NCBI GenBank assembly: GCA_019914995.1
Contig: CM034143.1
Coordinates: forward strand, 2,606,501 to 2,670,500
Length of the DNA stretch: 64,000 nt
DNA from: Acanthochlamys bracteata
Lineage: Eukaryota; Streptophyta; Magnoliopsida; Pandanales; Velloziaceae
Reading direction: 5' to 3'
Position 1 is the stretch's first letter. Each line of letters starts with the position of its first letter. Position numbers and translations under genes: made by a program. The notes below the pieces were generated by a model. It searched no databases. It saw only the letters and a program-made list of their open reading frames with translations, and was not told where the DNA came from. Shown here piece by piece: positions 13,301 to 24,851 of this stretch.

Positions 13301-14131
13301 AGTTTCTTGTTGAATCTTCATAAGCTAATTTCGAAATTCGAGGAACTAGAGATTAGGTTAGTGAGGAAAGTTCAACTTCTTATGCAAACTCTTTGTCCAC
13401 ATGTGCTCATTATTTATTTTTTTCTTACTTTAGAGATTATTAGAAGTTTTCTTGTCGAAAAGAACTACTATTGCTCAAATCTAAGCAAAATCCTTCTTTA
13501 CTCTTTCGGCCTAGTAAGCTCCGTTTGGCATTGAGTTCAAGACCATGGTTTAGAGAAGTTTGCTTTACAATGTAGTGTTTGGTAGACATTTTCCAAAGCT
13601 TGATTGGTGCCTCCTCATAGAAGAGAAGCACTTTAGCATTTGGAAAGCAAATTGCGATTGGATTCTCTAAACCCTAGAATTCTCAAAATAAAATTTCCAA
13701 CTCAATGCTAACCATGAACAATGACATATTCATAGAAGGTCAAAATTGTTCTCTAAAATCACATCTAATCATTTTTCAAACTGTTGTATTGCTATACGTA
13801 CCATATAATTGCTTGTCATTCTTTTGTTTCTTCTGATCCTTGTGGGTTATCGTAAGCAAGAAGTACAACCTTCATCGCTGCAATGCAATGGTTGTGCTAT
13901 TAAATTTGCTTCACTACTGTTTATTGATATTATTATCTTCCCTTCCATTGTTTACAGAAATGGACTGTAATTGGACGTATGCCATTTAGAATTAAGACCA
14001 CCCTGGTTGGACACCATGATGGATACCTTTACTTCACATCCGGTCAGCGTGATAGGGGATCCAATGATCCATCTCCTAAGAAGGTTGTCGGATGCATGTG
14101 GAGAACCAAGCTAAGGCTACAATCCGTATAG
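10381..14131 (+). CDS. Membrane-anchored kelch-repeat (galactose oxidase/kelch superfamily) protein, seven exons
   Basis: Exons are 10381-10509, 10629-10814, 11095-11324, 11560-11730, 12376-12481, 13087-13293 and 13958-14131, all with GT-AG introns. They sum to 1203 nt (400 aa plus TAG) with no internal stop. Residues 1-43 start with a basic stretch (STKRAPKK) and a hydrophobic segment of about 20 residues, suggesting a signal anchor and type II membrane topology. The rest forms kelch-type blades: RLDGTAVQIKNLFYVLAGYG, VDVYNFTDNTW, YIYLVSGQYGPQC, LHVMGGSKEDRH, LLVIGGQEGDF, IIVVGGTTEKHP and GYLYFTSGQRDRG. The blocks match the plant family represented by Arabidopsis At3g27220 and At1g51540 from recall. 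Molecular function is not established; a beta-propeller facing the secretory lumen is inferred. Intron 6 carries a MITE-like insertion. Confidence 0.92.
13518..13716. mobile_element. Small MITE-like insertion in intron 6 of the kelch gene
   Basis: An inverted pair of about 10 bp, CATTGAGTTC near 13528 and CCAACTCAATG near 13697, bounds a roughly 200-bp AT-rich block beside TAA trinucleotides. The termini are not symmetrical enough to fix exact ends. It sits well inside the intron, away from both splice sites. Confidence 0.35.
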
Positions 14132-15296
14132 TGTTTAACCTCGACAGAAACTAGAGCACAAAAGGAGGTCTTGAAAGTCTTATGTAAAATGGAAAGTCAT
14201 GCTTCATACGAATAGAGTTCACTTCATTGTTTCTTATATGTGTAATTGATGTGTTGATGCTGCTATGGCAGGAAGCTCAGTTTTGTCTGTGTGCATATTT
14301 ATTGTGGTAGTATTGGAAAACAAATGTGTTCCAAATCCTATAGGCATTACCAAAGAAAAGTTAGCAGCAAGCATTTTCCAGTTGTGATTCCTGTTGTATC
14401 ATTGAAATCCTGCTTAAATGAATTGTGGAACCTTATTATAGTTACTTTAACTGGTGATTCTGGCATGGGACATCTATAGGCTTCTCTGAGCTTGTTAAGG
14501 AAATGGAATGACCAATATATAGTTGTATACAGCAAACAAAGAGCACTCCGGAGGATTACTAAACACATAATTGAATAACTGCAGTAGTTCAAGTTATCCT
14601 TATTCATATAAGGAGGAATAACTATATACAGATTTAGGAAAAGAAGCAGTAATGGCTAAGGTTGTAATCCTTTCTAGTGAGTCCAGAATTTTACTGAAGT
14701 TCCTGAAGTTCTGTGGAGGGTCCTGAGCATGTTTAAGGTTTCCTGTCCGTCGTTTGCAGGACTGCTAGAAGAACTGCCTTTTGTTTAGCTAGCTCTTTCA
14801 GTCTTTCAGCGTTCAGATGGAGTAACAGCAAGTCCTATTAGACAGCTGCAATCAATTACGTTGAATATTTAGATATCTAGACCAACAGATAGGTTATCAA
14901 GTGTTTGAGGGATAATATGGTTATCTGAATACAGAAAATAATCACTAACCTACTAAGATCTTGCAAGTCAAGTATTCCTATTATCTTTTGCAAAGGTATT
15001 CTTCACCTATTTCAAAACCATATGAGATTTGAAAAGTAGCAAGAGGTTAAACTGCATAATGTCGAAGTCTTCTAGCCTGTGTAAATCAGAGTGACTACCT
15101 GAAAGGTGAAGTTGCAGGAGATTGCTCAGAGTTGAGACATTGACTTGCTAATTTGCTATCTGGAACAAAACCTGCAGTCAAAGTCGTCCACTGATCACCA
15201 AAAGCGTGGGGTTCGTGACTTCTTCACGCTATTAGAGATCCCCATACAGTATATAGAAGTGTTAGCAAATCTTCTTCTAGTTAATTACGTATATAC
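14132..15296. other. Kelch gene 3' UTR and intergenic DNA
   Basis: Probable 3' UTR follows the stop at 14129-14131; the cleavage site cannot be fixed by eye. The rest contains no coding region or ordered repeat that I can support before the copia LTR starts at 15297. Confidence 0.5.
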
Positions 15297-15881
15297 TGTT
15301 AGAAATTATAAAGCCACTATATAAATTAATATTTCATTAGAATGCAATAAGTTAAATGTGCATTCATATTGGAATGCCAAAGATCAAGAAAAACGAACCA
15401 TCACCCAAGAAGTTGGAAAACCAACGGTCAAAGACTTTGAAGCATCTCTTGAAAGATAGAAGACCAAAGGACTTGAACAATTAGCGGGAAGATGAAAGGA
15501 CAACCGTTTGGAAGTTCGACAGTCTCATTGAGGCATTATATATATGAATGAGAGGCATTTGTTTGGAAAAGAGAGAACAAGAAAAAAATAAGAAAGGATC
15601 ATTCTCACATCAAGTGTGAGAGATATAAACAAAGCATTCTAGTGAGAGTTCCCACTTAAAGTGTAACACAAGAGTTTATAATTGCTTTGGTTTAGTGATT
15701 TCTTTTAAGGCTAGTTTGCTTTTTTCCGTGGAGTTTTTTTCGTTTTCCCCACATAAATCTCTTGTCTTTGTGATTGTCTTGCTATTGTCTCAATTCTCGT
15801 ATTGCTTACGCAAGATCTTTGAGTGTGTTTTATATTTCCGCTGCGTCTATTAATAACTGAACACACTCGCTATTTCTAACA
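15297..15881 (+). repeat. 5' LTR of the copia element
   Basis: 585-bp direct repeat with TG...CA ends, followed at 15884-15894 by the tRNA-iMet primer-binding motif. A TATATATATGAATG box near 15539 could be the TATA of the LTR promoter. It differs from the 3' LTR by roughly one base in ten by eye, so the insertion is not recent. Confidence 0.92.
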
Positions 15882-18516
15882 AGTGGTATCAGAGACATTG
15901 ATTTGTTGCGATGACAAGCAAGTACGGGATTGAAAAGAAATTCAAGACTATGGCAAGTAAGGTTAGAGGTGCGGATCCATCGAGGTCCCTTATTTGTGTG
16001 GCGTACTGATGATGATAAGGCACTAGTGGGAGAGACAATAGTTGTTGTTTGTGACAAGTCTTGAAGTTGCTGGAGTCAGTTCCGTCAAGCTTATGGCAAA
16101 TGATGGAAGGGGATGCATCATCAGTAAGGTACGTTCTATTTTTCGTTTTACGAAAAATTTATTGTTTGTAGGATAACTGGATGACTTAGACTGCAAGACT
16201 CGCGGTGGAGTCGGGATCATGGAGGTTATCAAGGACGGGTTAGAAAAACTGAAGGTTAGAATGATCGACTTAAATCTGTATAAGGTGCGTGGGGTGACAC
16301 GGGTGCAGAAGATGCTTGTATTGCATTGGACAACATTGAGGATATCACGCGAGTGTGGCACCTAAAATTTGGGCACATCTCGGAACGTGATTTGAAAATC
16401 CTCAGTGATTGGAAGTTCTTCACGGGACTGTCCGAGGTAAAGTTATCGTTCTGCGACTAGTGTGTCACCGGTGAGCAGGACTGCACTGTGGAGATCATTT
16501 TCAGTTTAAAGACAAGCTCGACTTGTTTCACTCGGGTTGGAACTTGTATGTTTCTAATCCGAAGGAAGTCGGATATCTTTGAAGTATTCAAATTTTTTAA
16601 AACTCGGGCGGAACTAAATTCAGCAGCAGGATTAAGTCCGAAAGATGCCTATGGTATGCTGAAGATGTTTGGGGTATTACTTATGTGATCCCACTATCCA
16701 TACGATTATCTTTAGCAGGGATGTCATCTTTGCGGAGGACCAATTACAAAGAGTAACTGAAGGCAATGATGTAAGGGAGGAGGAGGCATCACTCCCAGCA
16801 GTGACCACATCGGTACTGAAGGAGAATGATGGAAAAGACAATTCTAATCTGGAGCCTGAACCAGTTGATAAGCACATAGAAGAGGATGGAGTTCCCAAGC
16901 CTACATCCTTTAAGCATTCAACTCGCAAGAGAAACACACTTGAGAAGTATGAGGACTATTTTATAAAGTTATCTCAATCTGCATACTACTTATTCACAGA
17001 AGAAGGAGAGTCATCTTCTCTCAAGGAAGCGTTGGAGAGTTCATATGCATTTCTGTGGATGAAAGCTATGCAGGAAGAGCATGAGTCACTTCATAAAAAT
17101 AGGACATGGGAGCTGGTTCCTTTGCCCCAAAGTCGTAAGGCTATTGGGAATAAATGAATCTATAAGATCAAGCGAGACGGAAATGATCAAGTAAGACGGT
17201 ATTGTGCTTGGTTGGTTGTGAATGGCTACGCCCAGATAGAATGGATCGATTTTGATGAGATCTTCTCTCTAGTGGTACGTTTGATAACTATTCATGTGGT
17301 CTTAGCGCTGTGTACATCATCGGTTCTCAATCTTGAACAGCTCAATGTCAAAACGATGTTTTTGCACGGGAAGCTTGAAGATGAGAAATATATGGTCCAG
17401 CCAGAAGGCTTTGCCCTGAAGGCAGGGAGGATCTGATTTGTCGGTTAGCCAAATCTCTTTATGAGGTTAAGCAAGCACTGTGATGTTGGTATAAGAGATT
17501 TGATTCTTGTATCGGGAGCTTTGGATACAGCAAGCTGGTCTCAGACTTTTGTGTGTACATCAAGAGATTTGAGGGAGGTGAGTTTGTCATCTTGCTGCTG
17601 TATGTGGATGATATGCTTGTGGCAGGTCCAAATATGGGTCGCATCCAATAATTGAAGGCTCAAATGGCTAGTGAATTCGATACCAAGAACTTGGGGTCTA
17701 CAAACAGAATCCTAGGGATGCAGATATGGCGAGATAGAGGCAATAGAGAGATTCGGCTGTTTCGACTAATTATTTGAGGAAAGTGTTGAAATGGTTTAAC
17801 ATGTATGATGGTAAGCCGATATCTATCCCACTCTTTATTAGTCTCAAACTATCTTCTTTATTATCCCCTAGCCAGGAGCAAGAGAAGATAGGGATGTCTC
17901 GGATACCATATGCATCAGCAGTGAGAAGCCTAATGTATGCCATGATTTGCACTCGGCCTGACATTGCACATGCAGTGGGAATGGTAAGTAGATTCATGGC
18001 ATTTCCTGACATTGAGCCTTGGAAGGCGGTGAAAAGGATCCTTCGGTATGTGAAAGGAACCTTGAATGCTGCATTGTGTTACAGAAGATCTAGGTTTATT
18101 GTCAAAGAGTTTATTGATATAGACTATGTAGGGATTTGGATAGGAGGTTTTTTTTTTCAGTGGGAGCATTGATATGCTCAAGATTCCTACCAAAGGGAAC
18201 TCTGCGGATGGCTTAACTGAGTCGATAACCCTTGACATATTTTATATTTTGTAGATCTCTGTATGAAACCACGATAGGGAATAATATTGGATGTGACAGT
18301 TGTCACAAGAAAGCCGAAAGAAAATCACTTCAAGATAGCAATAGAACCAGGGGAAGATAGGCAACGATATGAGGTAAAGGAAATCAGCTAGCATGCGTGC
18401 TAGCCCTGCTCCTCTCAATCGTACCTATTTTCAGTGTCATTGAATTTTGACGCTTACGTATCGATTTTTTGTTATTTTTAGATTGCAATTTAGAAAGTGT
18501 CTTTAAATGGGAGATT
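15882..18516 (+). pseudogene. Remnant copia gag-pol polyprotein
   Basis: Recognisable polyprotein pieces appear in shifting frames. The pre-integrase zinc-binding histidines (WHLKFGH) are at about 16353-16373. An open segment at 16669-17157 runs from the integrase C-terminus toward RT (TRKRNTLEKYEDYF). RT lies at about 17158-17660, with a TGA right after AIGNK and another stop after the FALKAG block. The RT active site YVDD is at about 17601-17612. The RNase H region ends near 18170 and the short C-terminal tail (KIPTKGNSADGLTES) reads to about 18225. Most of gag, protease and the integrase core is missing, and no intact reading frame could make a working polyprotein. Confidence 0.88.
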
Positions 18517-19100
18517 TGTTAGAAATTGTAAAGTCACTATGTAAATTAGTGGTTTATTAGAATGCAACAAGTTAAATGTGCATTCATATTGGAATGCTAA
18601 AGATCAAGGAAGACGAATCATCACCGAAGAAGTTGGAAAGCCAACAGTTAAAGATTTTGAAGCATCTTTTGGAAGATGGAAGACCAAAGGACTTGAACAA
18701 TTAGTAGGAAGATGAAATGACAACCGTTTGGAAGTTCAAGAGTCTCTTTGAGGCATTATATATATATGAATGAGAGGCATTTGCTTGGAAGAGAAAGAAT
18801 AAGAAAGAAATGAGAAAGGATCTTTCTCACATCAAGTGTGAGAGATAAACAAAGCATTCTAGTGAGAATTCCCACTTAAAGTGTAACACAAGAGTCTGTA
18901 ATTGTTTTGGTTTAGTGATTTTCTTTAAGGCTAGTTTGTCTTTCCGTGGGGTTTTTTTCATTTTTTCCTACGTAAATCTCTTATCTTTGTGATTGTCTAG
19001 CTCTTGTTTCAATTCTCGTATTGCTTACGTAAGATCCTTGAGTGTGTTTTATATTTCCGCTGCGTCTATCGACAACTGAACACACTCGCTATTTCCAACA
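18517..19100 (+). repeat. 3' LTR of the copia element
   Basis: 584-bp copy of the 5' LTR in direct orientation, preceded by a purine-rich tract at about 18505-18514. It ends CCAACA before TACAC, the putative target duplication. Confidence 0.92.
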
Positions 19101-20210
19101 TACACTTTCTGTAATTCATTAAAATAAATGAACTAGTAGTGGACACAAAGTTGTTCAATACTGCAAGAAGACTTGACTTACTTGGTGTGGCCCTTAGTAG
19201 CTCAATTCAAACTTTTGGTGTTACGTTGAAACAATATTTAAATTTTGCACTTTGAAATTACTGATCGGTCTTGATTTCTTCCCACGACTTATAATTCTTT
19301 TGAGCAACTTCAGATCAGTTAGGTCTAGCTGTAGGCTTGAACACCCGATTTGGTTTTATAGTAGAGTGTGCTTGTGAATTGAAATAATGATTGTTTTCTA
19401 AATGTTTTGAGCCTGATATTTGGCCTTATTATGTGAATTTTTTATGTCAACTGGATGGCTTCATTATATAGCTGAATCCTAAGTGGTGGTGGATGATTGT
19501 AGCTTAGTGTAAGGTATTGTAGTATGACTGAATTTGATTTGTAGACTGTAAGAATTGTTTCTTTATAAGTTGTTCAGTGAACTCTTCCAGTGTATCACTA
19601 AGAATATAGATGTTGAACTATTTTTTGAAATTCTAGTTGACATTGTACTTGTGAGCTCATATCCTCAGTCTTAATCTTTTGTTTATGATGAGTTAAACTT
19701 GCTAATTTTGTGCATTGCTAATGTACTGCTCCATTTTTGATACAATCTTAAAATCTTTTCTGAAATATTGATGATGAGTCTGTCTCTCGGGTTGGTTGTT
19801 TGGTCTAGTAGTAATGTAACAATTAGGTAGCTGGCTGCTTCATATTGATTTTTCTATTTCTTAATATTTTGTTTTCTTGATTAGACGACCTATTGCTCTG
19901 TTTTATACTTTTACATAATTTTCTGTTTTGTGCTCTAGAAAGATTGTCTAATATAGATAGTTGGCTATATTATGATTATATGCAGGTAAACTTTCTTCAT
20001 AAAGTATAGATAGCTTATTATCTACTATGCGTAAGGTGATGTATATTATTAGTCTATTCTAAATTGTAGATTATAATTTTTAATTCTTATTATCATAAAA
20101 AATATAATCCTAGAGTTCCAATAATACGGTATCGGATAATTTATTTCGATGCTACCATGGACAGCAATTAGATGGTCTTCATGTTCATGCATGTTTATTG
20201 TACGACGGTT
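19101..20210. other. Intergenic DNA, no gene seen
   Basis: T-rich, intron-like or UTR-like sequence without an open frame or clear repeat. Nothing here can be assigned with confidence. Confidence 0.5.
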
Positions 20211-20213
20211 TAA

Positions 20214-20413
20214 GGGAGTGTTTAACACTGATTTCTAGAAAAAATTTCAGGTTTCCTAATAAATCTTTTATAGTATTTTTTAAATTTTTAAAAAAAATTT
20301 TAAAAACATAATGAATTATATATATATTAATGTTTTTAATAAAAAATCAAACTTGTTTTATGAAAAGCTCTAAAGTAAGCTTTGTTTTAGTAAAGTTCAT
20401 TACTATAAACACT
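20214..20413. mobile_element. Tourist-like MITE, about 200 bp
   Basis: The element is bounded by inverted AGTGTTTA motifs (left GGGAGTGTTTAACACTGAT; right the complement of AGTGTTTATAGTAATGAAC) and flanked on both sides by TAA (20211-20213 and 20414-20416), as expected for PIF/Harbinger-type insertion. AT-rich and non-coding. The inverted repeats are short and imperfect. Confidence 0.5.
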
Positions 20414-20651
20414 TAAACTTCTGGTAACTATACATACTTTTGTTGAAACCACTTTTGTGAAAGTCACTTATCTTAATTTTAGGAATTTGATATATATGAA
20501 GTGAAAGTTTATATTTTAGACTGCCGCAGATGAATTATGGTCAAGCTTTAGACTGTAAATTTACACTTATTTTATCACATTTTTATGCAGTTTCTACTCG
20601 AAGTATTATGTCAATGTCACGATAATAGATGCCATTGTTATTGTAACTTTT

Positions 20652-21172
20652 TGTTAGAGAGATACAACACCGCAGGAGCCAACCTAATATAAGAATTTCA
20701 TTCACTGTCCGACTCATATATTATAAAGTTCAATGCAACCTAAAAGTTTAGTCTAGTGGATCTAGAAACAATCTAGTATATGAACTATCTTTCATTTTGT
20801 TTTTTTTTTTTTTTCATATGGGACTAATTTAACTCATTTATTATACTCAACAATCTACCATTTAAGATTAATTACCCATATCTTTTCTCCTCATCCGAGC
20901 ACCGATATCGCTAACTAAGAGCCTTTAGAGACCAATTTATTCTAAATCACCACTTACCATTCAGAGCTCATGTGAGTCACATTAGTCTTAACTAGCTCAT
21001 TATGCTGCCAATTAGAGCCGCAACTTTACGTCAGTTGTTCATAAGTTCAATCGAACCATCAGCTCTAATACCATTTGTTAGGAGATACAACACCGTCAGA
21101 GCCACATAAGACAAAAATTTCACTCACGGTCAGCCTTACATACTATAAAGTTAAATGCAATCCAAAAGCTTA
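20652..21172 (-). mobile_element. TRIM-like miniature LTR retroelement, minus strand, right LTR truncated
   Basis: A 201-bp LTR at 20652-20852 (plus-strand ends TGTTAG...CTCAACA) is repeated for its first ~97 bp at 21076-21172. Read on the minus strand, the right LTR ends in AACA, then two bases, then TGGTATTAGAGC (complement of 21062-21073), a near-perfect initiator-tRNA-Met primer-binding site. The internal region ends in the purine tract AAATGGTAGAT directly before the left LTR. The interior is only 223 bp with no coding capacity, which defines a terminal-repeat retrotransposon in miniature. The outer half of the right LTR is gone, so no target duplication can be read. Confidence 0.75.
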
Positions 21173-22439
21173 AATTTGTTGAGTTTTCTCCTCCTTTGTG
21201 GAGGTGGCCCAAAAACATATAGGTAAGCTGATGTGAAGAAGTAAGGACGTTATTATTTTTTATCTTTTAAATGAATTTTAAGGGTTTTCTATAATGCTAT
21301 TTCAGCAGCCAAATTGAAGTAAAAATAGAGAGGAGAAGAAAATCATTGTTGTCAGATTGATCAAAGTGCCAGATGAAAGTTGACATCCGATTGAGTTGAA
21401 ATTTGGATAATGTGTTTTCGGCGAATAGTTGTTCCATCTAAATGGTGATGATCATATTTGGAGCTCCTAGATATAGATCCGTGCATGTTTTTTAAATCAT
21501 CAATTTTGGTGAGATCTCTCGAATTCTCTATTTTAATTAGAGAGAACTTGTGTTTTCAATATTGTGATAGTAGAGATTTATTAATTGCCGTGATTTTTAC
21601 TCCTCACATTGAGAAAAAATTTTCACGTAAACTGTTTGTGTTGATGTGCTTGCGATTGTCAATTTTGAGTATTTTCAAAAAATTACTCTATTTGGTGGTT
21701 CCTATTAGGTTTACATAAAATAGGGATTAATTTGCATTTTTGTTGTATGCTGCGTATTGTGTTAGATATTGATAAATACGGTTTATCCTATCACTTTGCT
21801 CATATTTTACCGTGTTCACTTCAATAGGAAGGACCATGGTTATTGAGTTTCCCTAACATGCGTATTGCTACATACTTGAGAGTTCAACTTCTGTTTTAGT
21901 AATACATTTAGGTACTCCTTTCTGATCTTATACTGGAAAAGGCTATACATTTCTCACAGATCTATAGAGATATTGTGCTCATCGATTTCCAAGATCTTGA
22001 ATTGTTTTATCTCTATGTAATCTTTACGAAATTTTTTCTCCAGCTGTGAAAGAGATTTAACACTATCTTTTGATTGAGTTTTCTTTATTATAATATTTTC
22101 TGAAAAATATTTTCTTTCTATAGAGTCCAGACAAGAAAATGTCTCCAATTACATATATTATGTCTTTACTCTATCAATTTCCACCATGTGTGGTGGTTCT
22201 TATATTTTTAAGAAAAGGTATGTTTTCTTTGTTGTACTTCTAAAATAATCTATCCCTTAGTATAATGAATTTTACAAGTTCAATAACTTAATAGGACTAA
22301 CTTTCTTCTGATTTTCGTGAAAATTAAAAATATTTTTTCAAAGTTATGAAACATAAAATGTAATCTAGAAAAGTACTTCATGGAAGGCAGCAAGTGCAAC
22401 TAAACTATCATAGCTTCCCTAGACCTGTTAATTAACGAT
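21173..22439. other. Repeat-like intergenic DNA, possible decayed LTR
   Basis: The stretch has no gene. Segments near 21350-21400 (GATTGAGTTGAAATTTGG) and 21610-21640 (TTTTCACGTAAAC) resemble parts of plant copia LTRs, and the right side of the miniature retroelement breaks off at its start. I cannot define ends or a partner copy, so this is only a suspicion of a solo or broken LTR. Confidence 0.3.
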
Positions 22440-23085
22440 CTGTTTGGATAGAAGAGTATTAAGTAAGAGAAAAGAAGAGTAAGATTAAATAAGAGTAGAT
22501 TATTCGAGTGAAAATAAGAGTAAGATAATAATTTAATCTCACTTGTTTGGATATATCAATAAGATTAATAAAGAGTATATAGTTATTCTTGTTTGGTAAT
22601 TGAAGAGTAAATAAGAGTAATTTTTATGTAAAGACTAAAATATCCTTATTTGATATGTGATGAACAGATACTTGAAGACTTATATGAGAAATTGATGACC
22701 GCAGAATGCTCTACATCTTCATTGTAGCAGAATGAAGGCGACATTGAAGTTCAACACCTGTTGAAAGGTGTTGAAAGCCATTGAATAACTAATTACTTCT
22801 GCTACTAGCCTACTACTTATTATAGTTGCTTGTGATTCACTTAAAATTAAACATGAAGAACAACTTCAACAAAAGCAAATAAATGATAACAATTCAAAGC
22901 ACTACAATTAGCTTTTAATAACAAGGCAATCTGTAATTGCTTTGCTTTCACTCTGACATTATGTTAGGAAATGTATAGATGAAGGAATTAGTTTTCAGAA
23001 AAGATTCATACAAGAATTAAAATGTATATAGACGTTTACGTCAACATGAAATTGAACAAGAGGCTCCACATAATGTGTTAATATT

Positions 23086-23380
23086 GTTATGAACAGTCGC
23101 ATGACAGTAGCAACGGCACTGCAATCTTCTTTAATTCCCTTCATCAACTCTCTTAACTCTTCCCTGAATCACATATCCATTGACAAATCTCGTTTCCGGA
23201 CGCAAACACCGAGCCCTTCCAGCGCCGATCTCACCAAATTGCAGTCCTCGAATGTCTTCCATATACCTCGCAATGTTGTTGTGTAAAGCACCACGGCGTT
23301 CTCTCCTCCCGGCGGGCAAAGCATGTTGAACATGTCTAACGACCAACGTTGCGGAACTTGCGTTTCAGGTGGCAATAACA
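23086..23380 (-). pseudogene. C-terminal fragment of a plant glutaredoxin-domain protein
   Basis: On the minus strand this encodes PPGGENAVVLYTTTLRGIWK, then TFEDCNLVR, LEGLGV and KRDLSMD, the start of the glutaredoxin-like domain of the plant family that includes At5g39865 and At1g64500 (from recall). An in-frame TGA stands where family members have a small residue (SMDM-stop-FREELRELMK), after which the frame remains recognisable to RLFI. There the homology stops, just where KGRYIGG should follow. The rest of the domain is absent. The abrupt end and the stop indicate a captured, dead fragment. Confidence 0.72.
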
Positions 23381-23635
23381 TAATGCAACAAAATTTCAAT
23401 TAGAACAAATAAACATCCTTACTATTCTGGAAGCTTTTCATCATTTAGTATAGGGGCTTGCCATTTCTCAATTTCTTCCTCCCACCACTTGTACTCTGCA
23501 AGAAAAATCCAGCATTATTGCACTAGTTAATAATATTAAAAAAATGCGAGCACATTTAGTTGTAACAAAAGCCTAAAGATAAGCTCTTCAAAATACAACA
23601 AAGTTTTGGTAAAACGTAACATACTCATCAATGCA

Positions 23636-23956
23636 TCATGTACAAAGTTTGCAGCTGACTGAGCATTTGGGTGTGCTGAACGGAGAAGACATTGGTGTTT
23701 CGAAAGGCGTGGAATCAAGACCGGCCATGAGTTCCCACGAGTTGATGACTTTCGGCTCCGATGTAGGAGTAAACGGAACCCACGCCGAGGGGAGCGGAGG
23801 TGGAGACGATGCCGGCGGCTGTTGTGGAATTAAATATCGTAGTGATGTTTGCTGTGGTGGTTGTAGTTGGTCTAAAGAAGAAGAAGACGACACAGTTTTG
23901 GGAACTACGAAGGCGGCGAAATAGGGACTTCCAGCGGCGGCGAAACAACGAGGCAT
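23636..23956 (-). pseudogene. N-terminal fragment of the same glutaredoxin-domain gene
   Basis: A 106-aa minus-strand frame begins MPRCFAAAGSPYF, is rich in Ser/Pro, and contains PKVINSWELMAGLD, the conserved motif upstream of the glutaredoxin domain in this family. The frame then ends at a stop. About 255 bp of non-homologous DNA separates it from the domain piece at 23086-23380, although these genes are usually intronless. One minus-strand frame in that gap reads [19 protein letters not shown], which I cannot identify. Confidence 0.6.
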
Positions 23957-24696
23957 GGCGAGATAAGATCAGAGCCGAGCTGATGCGGATGGGATGCGGG
24001 TGAGGGCGGCCGATGGAATGAGGAAACGAAGAAGAAAACATATAGCCGCAAATAAATTAAACTACATAGGTATGATGGGAACTTCATAGATGAAACAGAC
24101 TCCAAAATTTTCTTACTCCTGCTTACACCCCACATTCGGGCGTAGCTGATTAATCTCTATCTAAGATTAATCAAGAGAAATTTTATTCCCCATTAGTTTT
24201 ATAAAATTATTATCTAACAAGAACAATGAAGAGTAATTCATTCACTTACTTTTCATTGCTCTCGTTTACTCTCAATCCAAACTATCTGTAAGGGTATTTT
24301 TGATTTTGAATTTTACTCCTATCAAAGGCATATTAGAAAGTTAAAGAATTTTACTTTGCCATCCTCATGCTAACAGTAAGAAAGCAATCACATAACAAAG
24401 GAGCAACAAAACGAGAACAAAAATAAAGTAGGTGATACATCAAAAAACTAAGAGAAACCAGATTGAAAAACGAATCTTTAGCTACAAGTAGAGAAAAATA
24501 TTGGATTTTTTCAGCTAATAACTAAGAAATTGTTAACAATCTTTGTACTACCTAGGACAACGGAGACCGAAACAAACAATCAGATAAAAATAGCAGATCG
24601 AAAAGTCAAAAAGAACCCAGACCGGAAAAAAAAGAAAAATCAAATCTTTAGCGCAAATAGAGAAAAAGATTAGATTTTGAATGGATAGAATGTTAC

Positions 24697-24750
24697 TTGA
24701 GGAGAAGGAGATGATAGGAACTCGATGAGCTCGTCGAGCTCCGTCGCTAT
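24697..24750 (-). pseudogene. Fragment of the first exon of an HGH1-like gene
   Basis: Minus-strand translation gives IATELDELIEFLSSPSPQ, closely matching the start of plant HGH1 homologs (MATELEELVGFLSSPSP..., recalled). The initiator is ATA instead of ATG. The match ends exactly at CAA followed by GTAACA, which looks like the native exon-intron boundary. HGH1 is an armadillo-type chaperone for elongation factor 2; only 18 codons are present, so this copy cannot function. Confidence 0.6.
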
Positions 24751-24851
24751 GGCTAATGCTATAGAAGAGAGAGATATTTCGAGGGTTTCTTTTACAACAA
24801 CGAAAGAAGTGCTACTCTTTCGTACTAGCACTGATTGGTAAACTAAAAATA

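Larger units (their letters stand above)
15297..19100 (+). mobile_element. Degenerate Ty1/copia retrotransposon with both LTRs
   Basis: Two direct LTRs (15297-15881 and 18517-19100) both start TGTTAGAAATT and end AACA. The 5' LTR is followed two bases later by TGGTATCAGAG, the initiator-tRNA-Met primer-binding site, and the 3' LTR is preceded by a purine tract (AAATGGGAGA). Internal order, with many stops and shifts, is a GAG-pre-integrase block (WHLKFGHISERDLKIL), integrase tail remnants, reverse transcriptase (GYAQ, FDEIFSLVVR, FLHGKLEDE, YVDDMLVAG) and the RNase H connection. This is the PR-IN-RT-RH order of copia. Only about 2.6 kb separates the LTRs and gag is essentially missing, so the element is defective. 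Flanking TATAC and TACAC look like a 5-bp target duplication with one change. Confidence 0.93.

Noticed and set aside
15884-15894. tRNA-like sequence TGGTATCAGAG
   Set aside because: Only the primer-binding complement of initiator tRNA-Met; no tRNA cloverleaf surrounds it. The same applies at 21062 and near 32570, 45963, 46557 and 54810.
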